A stretch of 64,000 nucleotides of DNA from Cannabis sativa (GCF_029168945.1 NC_083601.1:21170160-21234159), one strand, 5' to 3'; positions 24,481 to 36,397 are shown, counted from the stretch's first letter. Made by a program: numbers and translations. The notes: a model not told the origin generated them from the sequence alone.

Positions 24481-25285
24481 GTTAGTTTTCTGCATTTTTC
24501 GTTTTTGTTTTTAGAGAAATTGCGCTTTACTTTCTGGGTTTGGATGTTTTTTTTTTTTGAAGACTTTTTAGGAGTGTATGCTAGTGGGTATTTATGTGTT
24601 TTGGGTCAATGAAACTGGGCAATATTCATAGTATAGGGCCTGTAAATTGACATAACCGCATACAATTCATAGGCACTGATCCACGTCTCGAATGCTCGCG
24701 GACATTCGGATGAACAATTTGAATGTTCGCGGGTGTTCGGATGAACAATTTGAATAATCGCATGTTTCCAAGACTTATTTCCGCTTAACTATTAGCTAGA
24801 TCTTTTAGGATCTTTACATGTCGCGGGCTGAGTGGTGAGAGTATTAATTGCCATTCCAAATGGTGGGTGTGTCACAGTATTCTAATGGCTATATATGCGA
24901 TTATATGCCCCTTGAGATACTGAGATACACCTAGCCATTTGTTGACGTGCGTTAATGCTCGAATGACCGTACTCTTTGGTTGATAGGTAGTCTCGAAACG
25001 GTGGGAGTCTCCCAGTAACTTCAGGGTTATGCTCGAAAAATGCATACCTCTTGAGTCACTGGGATACGCCCAGCCGTTTCTGGAGGTATACCGCACAACC
25101 GAGGATGCGTGAATTACTTGCCCAAAGATAGTTATATTTCTTCTCGCATGTTGATAGGAGGGTCAGTTTTCGCATAGAGCTTGACCTTCCTGTCGAATGC
25201 GAGTTTTATAATCTACTGCGGGTGAGATCACTTACCTTTATTTTTTCACACATCCATCACGCTGAAAAGATCTTCTATCTTTCAG
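24481..25285 (+). other. 5'UTR intron of the Gypsy antisense gene
   Basis: The donor AAAG|GTTAGT is at 24480/24481. The acceptor CTTTCAG is at 25279-25285, with the ATG of the antisense gene following immediately. The stretch has many stops in all frames and U-rich parts, as an intron should. An intron ending exactly at the start codon is common in plant leaders that boost expression. Confidence 0.6.
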
Positions 25286-27394
25286 ATGAGCGATCTATCG
25301 GATAGCCAGCAGCTCGGCTTAGGAGGTCGCGCCTTTGACGGGGAGTCGGACCAAGAGAGAGACAGTTTTCTCCCTACGGACATCTCCGAAATGGAGGCTG
25401 CGGAGATAGAGTTAGGTCCGATGTCTTCTGTAGACATCGAGAGGATGGTACAGGAGCTCGCTGAACCTGGGACAATCGATATCCGAGATAGCGAATCCAC
25501 AGTGTCAGCACGCGACTACCTCATACATACGAGACATGCTCCCGACATCGAGGTCGAGGAGGTGGAGGAGGAATGGACCACTCCGGTCCGTGAGTCAGGT
25601 GGGGAAGAAGAGGAAGCGGAAGGGAGTGGGACGGATTCGGTCGACGACTCCCAATTGAATGAACCCTTCTCATGCGAAGATTTAGTCTCGAGGGTCGCCA
25701 AATCTGACTTCACCACCTTCGTGAGGTTGAATTTGTTGCGACTTGCGTTTCAACGTCCCAAACCATCTCAGAGAGCGCATCTTCCGTTCACCAACCCTGC
25801 GATCATCCCTACAGAGGACGTGGTCATCTCAATACCCATTCTTCGATGTGGTGTATCGGTCCCATTTCATCCTTTCGTCGCAGCCATTCTCAGGCGATAT
25901 GACGTACCGCCCTTTCAGCTAACGCCCAACAGCTATCGCACTGTACTAGCTTTCTATGCGATGTACATGGAGTATGCCCATAGGGCACCGTCAGTAGAGG
26001 AGTTTAGTTACTTCTATGACATAAAGAGCGTGGGTCTTCATAACGGCTTCTATTGCTTTAGTAAATGGGCGACTTCTGAAATAAACGGTGTCGAGGGGAT
26101 GGTATCGAACATGGGTGACTGGAAGTCGAAGTGGTTTTACGTTTTTAAGGTTCCTGGGATTAGAACTGACTTTAATCGCAGACCCAGTATGTCGCGTATA
26201 TGTTGACTTAGATATAATTTTTACTTTGTTCTCTGAGATCTTTTGCTAACTCGCTTTTTGTTGTTATCGCAGATAGACCAGCTCGACCAACTCTTGACGC
26301 GACTAGAAAGGAGACAGCTGAAATTCTCGGGAGTCTTCCGGTACAAGATCGCGACTGGCGATTACTGTGCACAACTGCGAAGTTGCGAGAACACCAGCTG
26401 ATCCCTGAGAACGCGAGTCTTCAACGGGAGCCAGTATATGAAGAACCATCTGAGAAGCAGCAAGAGCGGATTGACAAACGTCTTTCTAAGCAAACTCCTC
26501 GGCAAATTTCAGGTAACTCGTCTTTTTGCTATAAACTGACGGGTAGGATTGTGATTTTTTACTTATCTGTCCTTTATGCTTGTAGACATGACTTTTTTGA
26601 AGTCTGCCCCCGTCCTGAAAATCAAGCAAAAGGGTGGAACACCGGCGACTTCGCCGGTTGTCGCCCAAAAGAGGAAGAGTGATGTGATGGCTTCGCTTGT
26701 CGCAGATTCTTCCAAGAAGTTGGCCAAGACTACTCAGGATAAGGGGAAGAAAGTCGTCATCGACTCTCCAGTTCGTGCTCGCGACTTCCTGGCCATGCAG
26801 GAAAAATTCCTGACTGAGATCCCTTACGAGGATCTCGTTGCTCGATCTACTGAACTGGCCGCGCAATCCATGGCTTTGTTCATAAAAGTCGCGGCTACTC
26901 CTTCTAAGGAAGCCGACTCGCTGAAGAGGCAGAACGCCCATTTTCAAGAAAATATAAAGAAGCTGAAGCAGGAGGTGGCGAGGATTGAGGAACTTAACAA
27001 GGCCAAGGAGAAAGAGCTCGAGGAACTCAGCAGGGCAAAAGAATAGGCGGAGCTCGAGGTGAAGAAGTCGCAGACAACGATTGCCGAGATGACTCGCGAC
27101 TTGGAGGCTGAGAAAGAGAATGGGAAGAAACAGTACGATCAGGCTGTGTCTGATTATATTTATACCACTCTTTCTAAAGTCCCCGACTTTGACTTCTCGC
27201 TTTTTGGAGCTGAAGCTGCTGAGATGGCTGAAGCCTTTCGTGCCATGTCGCCTACCCAGACTCAAGGTGGGGGAGGCAACCTTCCAGACGAGGTCGAGGG
27301 CGTACAGGCTGAAGAGGTCGAGAATGAGGTCGTCAGCAAGGTCGTGGACGAGGCTGCTCCTGATGAGACTACTACTGCTGCTCCAGATGCTTGA
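25286..27394 (+). CDS. Spliced antisense gene of the Tat Gypsy (gypsy-type transposon protein)
   Basis: Convergent to gag-pol. Proposed coding exons 25286-26186, 26273-26512 and 26586-27394 join in frame to 649 codons plus stop, with GT-AG introns of 86 and 73 bases. The N-terminal 130 residues are acidic. The middle (about 160-290) has the FHPFVAAILRRYDVPPFQLT pattern of the plant putative gypsy-type transposon domain, which to my knowledge has no assigned function. The C-terminal third is Lys/Glu-rich and probably coiled coil. One in-frame TAG at 27044-27046 (codon 534) cuts off the last 116 residues. Extra antisense ORFs of this kind are known in Tat elements. It is not an envelope or a known enzyme. 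Exon borders are my inference. Confidence 0.75.
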
Positions 27395-27845
27395 TTATCT
27401 TCCAATTTATGTTGTTGTTTAATTTCACTCTTCTCTTTTTTTTATATATATGCGGTACATGGGTACTCGCACTTATGTACTTGAACAAATTTATTTTACC
27501 TTTTGAACAAATTTCTATCCTCGCGGGGATAGCTTACATTTTAATATTTACGCAGTACACGGGTACTTGCGATTTTATATATTTTTAACTTTGATTACAG
27601 CTTGGTGTAATCGCAATTATATATATATATACGACTTTAATTACAGCTTGGTGTAATAAAGTAGGAGAAACTTTGAAGTTGGTAAAGTAAATTTAAATTA
27701 CTCGAAAAACTTAGTAAGTAGTTTTATTCATGCAATTAGTAGTACATGCGGGCATACATCCCCCTATACTTAGGATTATTTTTTTTTTTAACAAAAAATA
27801 TCTAAGTATAAGTACTCGTATTAACATAATCGAATAACGCGAATA
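27395..27845. other. Convergent 3' region between the antisense gene and pol
   Basis: The 450-bp tail-to-tail spacer holds short direct repeats: ACAGCTTGGTGTAAT at about 27598 and 27642, and related GTACATGGGTACTCGC / GTACACGGGTACTTGC stretches near 27454 and 27554. It probably contains the 3' ends of both transcripts, which may overlap. Confidence 0.6.
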
Positions 27846-30815
27846 TCACTGATAATAAAATTTCAAGCTCTCGCTATTCCATGCTCGTGGAATCGCGGTT
27901 CCATCGAGTGTTGCGAGTCGATAAGTGGCATCACCAATTTGATCTGCGATTATGTATGGTCCTTCCCAATTGTCCCCAAAGACTCCATGAGATGGGACTT
28001 TGGTGTTTGGCATTACCCTTCTAAGGACCAAGTCTCCTACTCGCAGAGTTTTTATCTTTACTTTGGAGTTAAAGTATCTTGCTGTTCGTTGTTGATAAGC
28101 CGCGTTTTGTAGTTGCGCTTTATCACGCTTTTCTTCCAAAAGATCAAGGCAAAACAACTGATTCTCGTTATTCTGCGAGATATCGAAAGCATCTCTGCGT
28201 AAGGAACCTGCCCCAACTTCTACCGGCAACATGGCCTCGCACCCGTAAGAAAGCGAGAAGGGTGTTTCGCCAGTTGTAGATCGAGGGGTTGTATTGTAAG
28301 ACCATAGGACTTGCGATAATTCATCTGGCCATGCCCCTTTGCGATCTTCTAATTTTCCCTTTATGGTGTGCTTAATTATTTTATTGACTGCTTCAGTCTG
28401 TCCATTACTCTGCGGGTAAGCGACTGCGGAAAAGGCTTTTTTAATCCCTAAATCATCGCATAGCTGTCGCATTTCTTTACAGTCAAACTGTTTTCCATTA
28501 TCTGAAATGAGTTTGTGCGGAATGCCAAAACGACAAATGATGGAAGTGTAGACGAACTCGCGTAACTTCGTCGCAGTGATGGTTGCGAGTGCTTTCGCTT
28601 CAGCCCACTTCGTGAAATAGTCAACCGCGACTACAGCATATTTGACTCCGCCTTTTCCCTTGGGTAACTCACCGATTAAATCAATTCCCCATATTGCAAA
28701 GGGCCAGGGACTCGTGATAGAATGGAGGTTACTCGGGGGTTGGTGTGTGTAAGTGGCTATTCGCTGGCATCTATCACACTTTTTTGCAAATGCGAGGGCA
28801 TCTTGTCGCAATGTTGGCCAGTAATATCCTTGTCGCATAATTTTTAAGGCAAGGGAATTACCTCCAGTATGATTTCCACAAATTCCCTCATGCACTTCAC
28901 GCAGTATGTAACCGCAACCTTCTCCGCCGATACATCTGAGAAGTGGTTGACTAAAACTTCGGCGATACAAACTCTGGTCATATATCACATAACGGGCTGC
29001 TCGTTGTCGCAATTTCCTTGCTTCTATTTTATCGTCAGGTAGGAGCCCCTTGTCAAGGTATGTGAGGATAGGAGTCATCCAGGTAATCTCCTGAACGTCA
29101 TCGATCTTCATGATTGTTTCTCGATCTATGGTTGGATGAGACAATACATCTACCGGAATTACATCGAGTAATTCGGCTTCTCTGGTGGAGGCCAGTCGGG
29201 CCAATGCGTCTGCGTGGGCATTTTGAGTACGCGGTACTCGAGACACAACTACATGTTTGAACTTCTGCATTATTTCACGAACGATGGCTAAGTATTTAAC
29301 CAATCTTCCGCCTCTCGCTAGGTATTCTCCACTCACTTGACATACCACGATTTGAGAGTCGCTAAATGCTTGTAGATATTCGACTTTCATCTCGAGAGCC
29401 AATTTCAGACCTGCGATTAAAGCCTCATACTCGGCTTCATTGTTAGATGCAGAGAATTCAAAACGTAGAGCAGCGTGTACCTTGAAATTATTGGGACTGA
29501 TTAACAAGATCCCGCTGCCAGAACCTTCATTATTTGAGGCTCCATCGACATACAATGTCCATACCTCTTTGCCCATCATGGCGATGTCATTTCCACCCTC
29601 TACAACCGCCACCTCTGTGCTTGGGAACTCAAGTATAAAATCTGCCAGGGCTTGCCCCTTGATCGCAGTTCTTGGTTTATACCTGATGTCGAACTGACTC
29701 AACTCCATCGCCCACTTTAACAATCTCCCCGATGCCTCTGGCTTTGCCAAAACCTGTCTTAAGGGGAAGTTTGTCAAAACTTCAATGCTGTGAGCCTGAA
29801 AATAAGGTCGCAATTTTCTTGAGGATATTATCAAGGCGAAAGCCAATTTCTCCATTTGAGGATAACGCGTCTCGGCGTCCAATAATCGCTTACTGACGTA
29901 GTACACCGGGTGTTGACGTCCTTGGTCCTCGCGGACTAGTACTGAACTGATCGCGTACTCGGAGACGGCTAAATAAATAGACAAAACCTCTCCGGGCAAT
30001 GGTTTTGATAGAATTGGAGGTTGCCCCAGATGCGTTTTTAACGCTTGAAAAGCCTGCTCGCATTTCTCATCCCATTGAAACCTCTTGTTACTTTTCAAAA
30101 TCTGAAAAAACTCTTTACACTTGTCAGAGGATCTGGATATGAAGCGGTTTAAAGCCGCGACTTTGCCTGTGAGGCTCTGAACCTCCTTTGGCTTAGTCGG
30201 TGACGGCATTTCTATCAACGCTCTAATCTTAGCAGGATTGGCTTCTATTCCTCGCTGATTTACCATAAAACCAAGGAATTTTCCGGAACCCACTCCAAAG
30301 ACGCATTTTAAGGGGTTTAGACGCATCTTATATCGTCGCAATATGTCGAACATGGCCTGTAAGTGCGTAATATGATCCTCCGCATGTTGCGATTTTACGA
30401 GCATATCGTCAACATATACCTCCATTGTCTTTCCAATAAGATCTGCGAACATCATATTCACTAGCCTTTGATAAGTCGCACCTGCGTTTATTAAACCAAA
30501 AGGCATTACCTTGTAACAGTATAATCCTCGATCAGTAATGAACGAGGTATGTTCTTGGTCTGGTTCGTACATCGGGATTTGATTGTATCCCGAGTATGCA
30601 TCCATGAAGCTTAAAAGTGCGTGACCTGCAGTGGCATCGACAAGCTGGTCAATGCTAGGAAGAGGAAAGCTGTCTTTGGGACAGGCTTTGTTCAAATCTG
30701 TAAAGTCAACGCATGTACGCCATGAGCCATTGGGCTTTGGCACGAGTACTGGGTTAGCTAACCAGTCGGGGTAAAATGACTCCCGTATAAAGCCGCGAGT
30801 GCAAGGAGGCGGTCA
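27846..30815 (-). CDS. pol: Gypsy pol: reverse transcriptase, two RNase H, integrase
   Basis: The frame is open from about 30815 to the stop at 27846; the first ATG is at 30743. Counting from that ATG (965 residues), RT has FMDAYSGY with Asp48 and the catalytic YVDD at 110-113. The usual Ty3 RNase H follows (VSEYAISSVLVRED to PLRQVL). A second RNase H of the archaeal type comes next (LYVDGASNNEG, NNEAEYEAL, FSDSQIV, NAHADALA). Integrase has an HHCC zinc region (HEGICGNHTGG to CDRCQ), then WGIDLIG, ISDNGKQF and a catalytic Glu in the NGQTEAVN block. All catalytic residues are present. The N-terminal edge of RT is in the gag frame, so the two ORFs are separated by one frame change near 30790. 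Confidence 0.93.
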
Positions 30816-33800
30816 ACTTCCTCTTTCAGCGCTTGGTACCTCGCGGGGTCCATTTTGCGGCGCTTTTGTCGGACACCTCGCACTTCTGGGTCAATGTTCA
30901 AGCGATGACACATGACCTGTGGAGATATCCCGACCATATCTGAATGTTTCCAGGCAAAAATGTCAAGATTTTGTTTTAGAAAAGTCGTCAAGCGTTCTCG
31001 CAACTGTATATTTAATCTAGAACCAATCTTTAAAACCTTATTATCGTCCATAGGATCTATAGGTACCTCGATTGTGTCTTCCGCGGCTTGGGCTGCGGCG
31101 GTGTGATCAAGGATTCTTGGGTCCAAGTCTGGGTTGTCCACGTGCGGTACCTCCTCGATCCTGAGGATCTCCTGGCGAGGTGGTGGTGCATTCAAAAGGT
31201 AAATAACATTAACTGTCCTTTTTTCTGCGAGCTTGACAGCTGCATTGTAACATTCTCGAGAGTCAGATTGGACTCCCCTCACTGATCCTACTCCAGAGGG
31301 AGTGGGGAACTTCATTGTTAGATGATAGATCGAGGTTATGATCTTCATCTCCTTCAGAATTGGCCGTCCAATCACGGCGTTATACGCTGAGTATTGGTCG
31401 ATTACTGCGAAGTCGGCCATCGACTTGGCAGTTATTGGGGCAGTCCCCAAAGTGATTGGGAGTTTGATCATTCCTTTGATTGTTATGACATCTCCCGAGA
31501 AGCCATAGATGCTCGATGTCATAGGCCGCAAATCCTTTTCTTGTAACCCCATTTGCTTGAAGGCTTGGAAGTTCAGTAAATTCACCGAACTTCCATTGTC
31601 GACCAATATGCGATGGACGTTGTCTCCACCTATATTGGCGACTATCACGAGTGCGTCAGAATGCGGGTGGTGGACCCATCTCGCATCGCTCTCCATAAAG
31701 ACAATGTCCTCGCATTCTTTCTTGAAGAGCTTTTCCGGCCGTTCACCAAGATTGTTTACATTGGTTAACGGCCTCTCCTTAGCTTCTCTAGCATACCTTT
31801 CTTGTGACTTGCGAGAGTCGCCTGCGATGTGCGGTCCTCCGATTATGGTTAAAATGTTGCGAGGCGTTCTCGAGCCACTCGCGTTCTGACTATCTTCTTT
31901 GCCATCCGCTTGGGGATGTCTTTCCTCGTTTCTCTTATATTTGTCGAACTTTCCTCTTCTGATCAGTTCCTCAATCTCGTCCTGCAAGACCCAACACTCA
32001 AGGGTAGTGTGACCGATGTCTTTGTGGTACTTACAGAACTTTTTGGGATCTCTTCGGTCGCGATTTCCCCTGATGGGGGGCGGCTTCTTGAAGACGCCGT
32101 TCCTTTCCTCAATCGCATAGATATGGTCTCGAGGTACGGCAAGTTCGGTATAATTGACGAAGCGAGGTCCCCCTTTTCTTTTTGGCGAGGACTCCTTTTT
32201 TGGGGGTGACTTGGCCAACTTCGGGCTCCGTGGTTTGCGTGGACTGCGTCTTCTGGGGCTTCGGCCCCTGGAATTCTTTCCTCGCGGACTGCGGGACCGC
32301 GACCGCGGTATGGGCGATCGCCGTTTGTTCTTGCCCTTCTCTAACTCCGCCAAGGAATTCTCGATTCTCTTATGAGGTTCGGCCGTGGCGAAGAACTCTA
32401 CCAAGGATTCTGGCCTTCGGGCCTGTAGCTCTTTCCAGAAGTCGGTTCTTGGCAAGATACCTGTTATTAGCATGCAAACAAGCGAAGACTCGGGGGCCTT
32501 CTCAACCTTCGTTACTTCGGCGTTAAAACGCTTGAAATAATTTTGCAAAGACTCACCAGGCTCTTGTTTGATATTGGCCAAAGTCGTATAGGGTGGCCTA
32601 TATGTCATCGTGGCCTGGAAATGTGTGAGGAATAAGTCGACGAAGTTCTCCCACGTCGATATCGATGCCTCTGGTAATTGGGTGAACCAATCATGGGCAT
32701 TCTCCTCGAGTGTGGCCGCGAGAATGCGACACTTCGCAAGTTGCGGTACCTGGTCCACTTCCATTATAGTGTTAAACTTTTCTAGGTAATCTAACGGGTT
32801 AGAAGTACCTTTATATTTGAGGGATTCGGATAAAGGAAACCCCTTTGGAAGTTGAGCCTGTCGCACTTCTACGGTAAAAGGCGAGGTGCCGTGCAGCTTG
32901 TATATGGGCTTACGCTGCTGCTCGAGCATCTTCAAGGCTTGCAGAAGCATACTTTGATCGATTCCTCCTGTCGCAGGGGTTGGAGTTGCTACAACAGCGG
33001 GGCTCGCGGCCACTGCGGCAAGGTTCGAGGGGATATTAATCCCAGTGGTCGCGATCGGCGCGATAGGCGGGTTGTTAACTGTATTGACACCCTGATCGCT
33101 CGTATGGGGATCATGGAGCGTCTCCGTGTTATGCGGGCCGCGGGAGCGCGCCCTAAAGACTGCGTTGAGATGATCACGCAGATCACCTCGGTGTACACGA
33201 TAGTGTCCTCCTTGCTGTGTCTGCACAGAGCCAGACCTCGTATACCTGCTCGGAGTGCGGCCATGCGAGGATGAAGAGGCTGACTCTGCGTCGTTATCTC
33301 GAGGTGGACGACTGCGAGGGTTGCGGCGCTCAGGATCCTCGTCGATTTGCGCGCTCTGGTTAGGCAACCTTGCAGATTGGTCTCTTGACGTCGGGTGATT
33401 CAAGTCTAAGATTTCAGGATCAGTTCTTCGTTCCCTGCGTGCACGGTTAGTTTGACGTCGGGAAACTGTTACCTGAGGGTTTTCGTTGCGAATGGCAGGG
33501 ACCCGAGGAGGGCGTCGAGCTCGGCTCTGACCATCTACCTCGGCTTGTAGTGCTCGCGGTCGATCTGGATTGCGGCGTATTGATCGGTCGTGAGCTGGAC
33601 CACTCCTTCGGACACGACCGCCGGGGTGACAGGGGGAAAGTGCATGGTTGCTGGTGGTGTGGACGTGCCTCCGACTTGAGGACCAGTTGTTTCTGGAAAT
33701 AGGTTGAGTGGTCTGATGTTGCTCCTCCCTACCCCGCCGTTGATGACGTCTACAGGTGGCACTCCGGCTCCAGGTAATGGTACGCTCATCATTCCGATAT

Positions 33801-33843
33801 TGATGGATTCGTTGTTAGCTCCATTAGCGTGATTTCCAGCCAT
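30758..33843 (-). CDS. gag: Gypsy gag and aspartic protease (one internal frame change)
   Basis: The likely start is the ATG at 33843, just inside the primer-binding site (MAGNHANGANNES). The first frame stops at 33535. The downstream frame, open from about 33570 to 30758, carries the rest: an Arg/Ser-rich linker, a capsid segment (ESLKYKGTSNPLDYLEKFNT), a basic RS-like region, a zinc knuckle (CKYHKDIGHTTLEC), a retropepsin motif (LVDNGSSVN) and the beginning of RT. A single base loss near 33567 explains the gag break. I cannot tell mutation from a sequencing error. Confidence 0.88.
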
Positions 33844-33885
33844 GATGAGTGGTGTTCTTTGAAGTGAATAGAATCTTACAGTCGG

Positions 33886-33903
33886 TTCCCACAGACGGCG
33901 CCA
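33886..33903 (-). other. Primer-binding site of the Gypsy element
   Basis: TGGCGCCGTCTGTGGGAA on the minus strand, two bases after the end of the 5' LTR. The TGGCGCCGT core is shared by Tat and Athila elements and is complementary to a tRNA 3' end, usually quoted as tRNA-Asp. Confidence 0.85.
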
Positions 33904-33905
33904 AA

Positions 33906-34773
33906 TGTTGTCGAGCAAATTTCGCAACACCAAAAAGTATGATTTAATCGATAAGACAGGGAATTATTTGAGAGATGACAAGTGCGAGTATTCAACCTAA
34001 AATGGCGAGTACTCGGATGGGAATGCGAGGATAAACAACAAGGCTGGAAAAAATAAATAAGACGATGAATTATAGTGGTTCAGTCAGATTTTGTTCTGCT
34101 TAGTCCACTGTAGCAAAGGATTCGTAGGTCCATTTTCATGGTGGATCACCCCTTTATATACAAAGTAGGTGTCCAATCGGTTACATGAGGATCACATTTA
34201 TTGTTAATCCATTATTTACACATTGAATTGCAATGACTAAACTCAAACAACGTTAACATTAATAAATGTATGACAGTTACTAAATTCATCAACGTATGCG
34301 TCTTTCGCATCTGCGAGCTGACCGTTCATGTTCCGTCTGTTGAGCTCGTAGGGTCGCCAATACGTTTGGAACGTCTGCGTCATTAGGTAATCGCCCTTTG
34401 TAGACGTCGCATGTTGAAGCTAGTAACATCTGGTCATGCGAACTTATATTGGTCTGTTAGGGCTATTGGGTCGCTGGGACCAAAACCGCATCACAGGGCA
34501 TTGGTCTCTATACTTGTCGCGGAGGTATAGAGGGGGACACTCGCACATGTTCTGACATATGCGAATTGGATCTACCCTGCATGATGAGAATTATGGTTAT
34601 GCGGTGTGACTTAAGTCGCACCTACAGTATCTCGCTATTTTTATCCTGCGCGAGGTCTAAACTTCGAGAAATCTCTCACGGACATTCAACCTTCATTGGA
34701 AATCTGAATACACGTGTCCTTTAAAGAGGAGTCTGGTCTCGAGTTTCTAGGTGAGAGAAATCTCACTATAACA
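33906..34773 (-). repeat. 5' LTR of the Gypsy element (right copy)
   Basis: 868 bp, near-identical to 23164-24031. Because the element is on the minus strand this copy is the promoter-bearing 5' LTR. GCTGA follows at 34774. Confidence 0.95.
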
Positions 34774-35309
34774 GCTGACTATGCCTCAAATAGAGATACC
34801 AAAAAATAATCACTTCTTACGTTTTCTTGACAAACCAGAGTTGTATAAGTCGGAAGGCCCAATTACATTATGTGATTGCTCTTTCCACCACATAAGCAGA
34901 ATTCATGGCAACTATGAAAGCATTCAAGGAAGCTTTATGGATTTTGGGAGTTCTTTGTGAATTAAAAGAAATTAAAGGGGGAGTAATTGTGTATTCAGAT
35001 TGTCAGTCACCCATCCATTTTTGTAAGAACCCAATTCATCATGAAAAGAGTAAATATATAGATATAGGACTCTACTGGAGTAGAGAAAAGATAGAAGAAG
35101 GGCTTGTTGATTTAGAGAAGGTCGGAATAGAAGATAATCTTGCTAATGTTAGGACTAAGTTCTTAATCGTAAACAAGTTCAAGCGTTGCTTGAACTTGAT
35201 CAATCTCAAAAGTTAGTATACTAAGATTACTAGAACACCAACCATGATGGATGCATTCTTTCTTCTTCATCATCATCATACTCTTAATTTGAAGTAACTA
35301 GGTGAAATT
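34774..35309 (+). pseudogene. Copia RNase H, second part, and 3' end
   Basis: The Copia frame resumes at the duplicated GCTGA with ADYASNRDTKK, then a segment with SKYIDIGLYWSREKIEEG, the C-terminal Copia RNase H motif, ending at 35213. The last 90 bp before the LTR are non-coding. Confidence 0.88.
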
Positions 35310-35807
35310 TGTGGTATTGTTCCTCCAAATGAAAAGGACTCCAAAGGTTTCTTATTATTCCTGAAAAGTTGTGGACTCGCGGAAGCTGGTCTTAGAAGGC
35401 TTTCTTGTCCTTCCGAGAAAGATCTTTAGGAAAGCTAGCCCTCCTTTAGAAATGAGTTTTGGATTGCTAGTTGTTCCTCCTAGAAGATAGTCCTGGATGG
35501 TCAACTCCAATTGGCTATTTCCTATCTAGGAAGGTCCTTCAGCGAGTGCCTTGAACCGTGACTTTGAAAGCTCTCATACTCGCTCTCGGATGCACTCTTA
35601 CTTCTTACATGGAGACCTCACTCAAAAGAGAGTTGGTTAAGTTATTTATTCCCTAACTAACTTAACAACCTCGATTCCTACAGCCATCGCCTTTAGGATC
35701 TTGATCCTAAGCCTATATATACCACTCTCACTTATCATTTCAATAAGACAATCAGATTGAGACGGAAAAATAGAAAGAGAAAAGATTGAGAGGTAGAGAA
35801 AGAGATG
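35310..35807 (+). repeat. Truncated 3' LTR of the Copia element
   Basis: It starts TGTGGTATTG and follows the 5' LTR (15850 on) through the CTATATATAC TATA-type region to the first purine repeats, then stops. The missing part is about 480 bp. No target duplication can be given. Confidence 0.85.
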
Positions 35808-36060
35808 TACTAAGGGTGTTCATAAAAATCGAAAAACTGAAACTGACCAGACCGTAATCGAATTTTCGATTCCACGTCATCACCGAATTTGGCAATCGGT
35901 TTCGGTTATGGTTTTTTTGACATGGTGGTCGGTTTCGGTTTTTGAAATAAAAAATAGTTAAACTAAAAAACTGCCAAAACTGCCAAAAATTGCCAAAAAC
36001 TATATAAAACTGCCAAAAACCGTCCAAAACTGCCAAACCGAAAAACCACTAAAAACTTAT
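35808..36060. repeat. CGGTTT-rich repeat fragment
   Basis: It starts GGGTGTTCATAAAAATCG and holds many ACCGAAA / TTTCGGTT variants and CTGCCAAAAA units. Sequences of this look recur in plant genomes as short non-autonomous repeats. I see no target duplication and do not assign a class. Confidence 0.45.
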
Positions 36061-36397
36061 TTTCATCTGAAATTGCCCTGTCATAATTGGCAACAAGTTG
36101 TTCTTGAAACAGATAGTCTGGTGTGCGTACAAGCTATTCAAAGTAACATCCCTATGACGTCTCAATTTGGTTTACTTGTTGTTGATGTTCGAAATATGTT
36201 ATTATCATTGAAAAATATTGAATTATTTTTTGTTAAACGATCTACGAAGAAAGTAGCTCACTGTCTTGCCAGGAGCTCTTGTTTCTCTTCAGGTCGTGCA
36301 CTTCAGTTGGAGAATTGTTCCTCTGAAGTGTGTTCGATTGTTTTAAGTGATTGTTTTGCTTAATAATATGCTACTGATTTTATTCAAAAAAAAAAAA
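36061..36397 (+). pseudogene. 3' end of a LINE with an RNase H domain
   Basis: The frame ending at the stop 36361-36363 reads as the last two thirds of an RNase H of the plant LINE type: LETDSLVCVQAIQS, then FVKRSTKKVAHCLARSS with the His/Ala motif typical of the family C-terminus. About 23 bases after the stop an A11-12 run (36386-36397) looks like the LINE tail. The copy is 5'-truncated, as is usual. Confidence 0.75.

Larger units (their letters stand above)
23164..34773 (-). mobile_element. Complete Tat-lineage Ty3/Gypsy retrotransposon
   Basis: 11,610 bp with two 868-bp LTRs and a perfect 5-bp target duplication GCTGA (23159-23163 and 34774-34778). On the minus strand the order is LTR, primer-binding site, gag-protease, RT with two RNase H domains, integrase, then an antisense gene on the opposite strand, polypurine tract, LTR. 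The additional RNase H and the extra antisense ORF next to the 3' LTR are hallmarks of the Tat lineage. By eye the LTRs differ at one base, so insertion is very recent. It split the RNase H of the older Copia element. Confidence 0.95.
15850..35807 (+). mobile_element. Copia LTR retrotransposon, dead, with nested insertions
   Basis: The two ends share a long imperfect direct repeat starting TGTGGTAT (15850 and 35310). Between them, on the + strand and in Copia order (gag, protease, integrase, reverse transcriptase, RNase H), lie coding remnants full of stops and shifts. The element is split by two Athila-type solo LTRs (17717-19113, 20281-21588) and one complete Gypsy element (23164-34773). 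Removing these leaves about 5.6 kb, a normal Copia size. The 3' LTR is cut short. This is the oldest layer of the cluster. Confidence 0.9.

Noticed and set aside
26486..27265. A 259-codon minus-strand frame opposite the antisense gene
   Set aside because: It overlaps the Lys/Glu-rich exon and reads Leu/Phe-rich, the expected shadow. It is not contiguous with pol.
28079..33274. Plus-strand frames of 65-140 codons opposite Gypsy gag-pol
   Set aside because: They shadow the strongly conserved minus-strand domains and have no leader or splice signals, unlike the antisense gene at 25286-27394.
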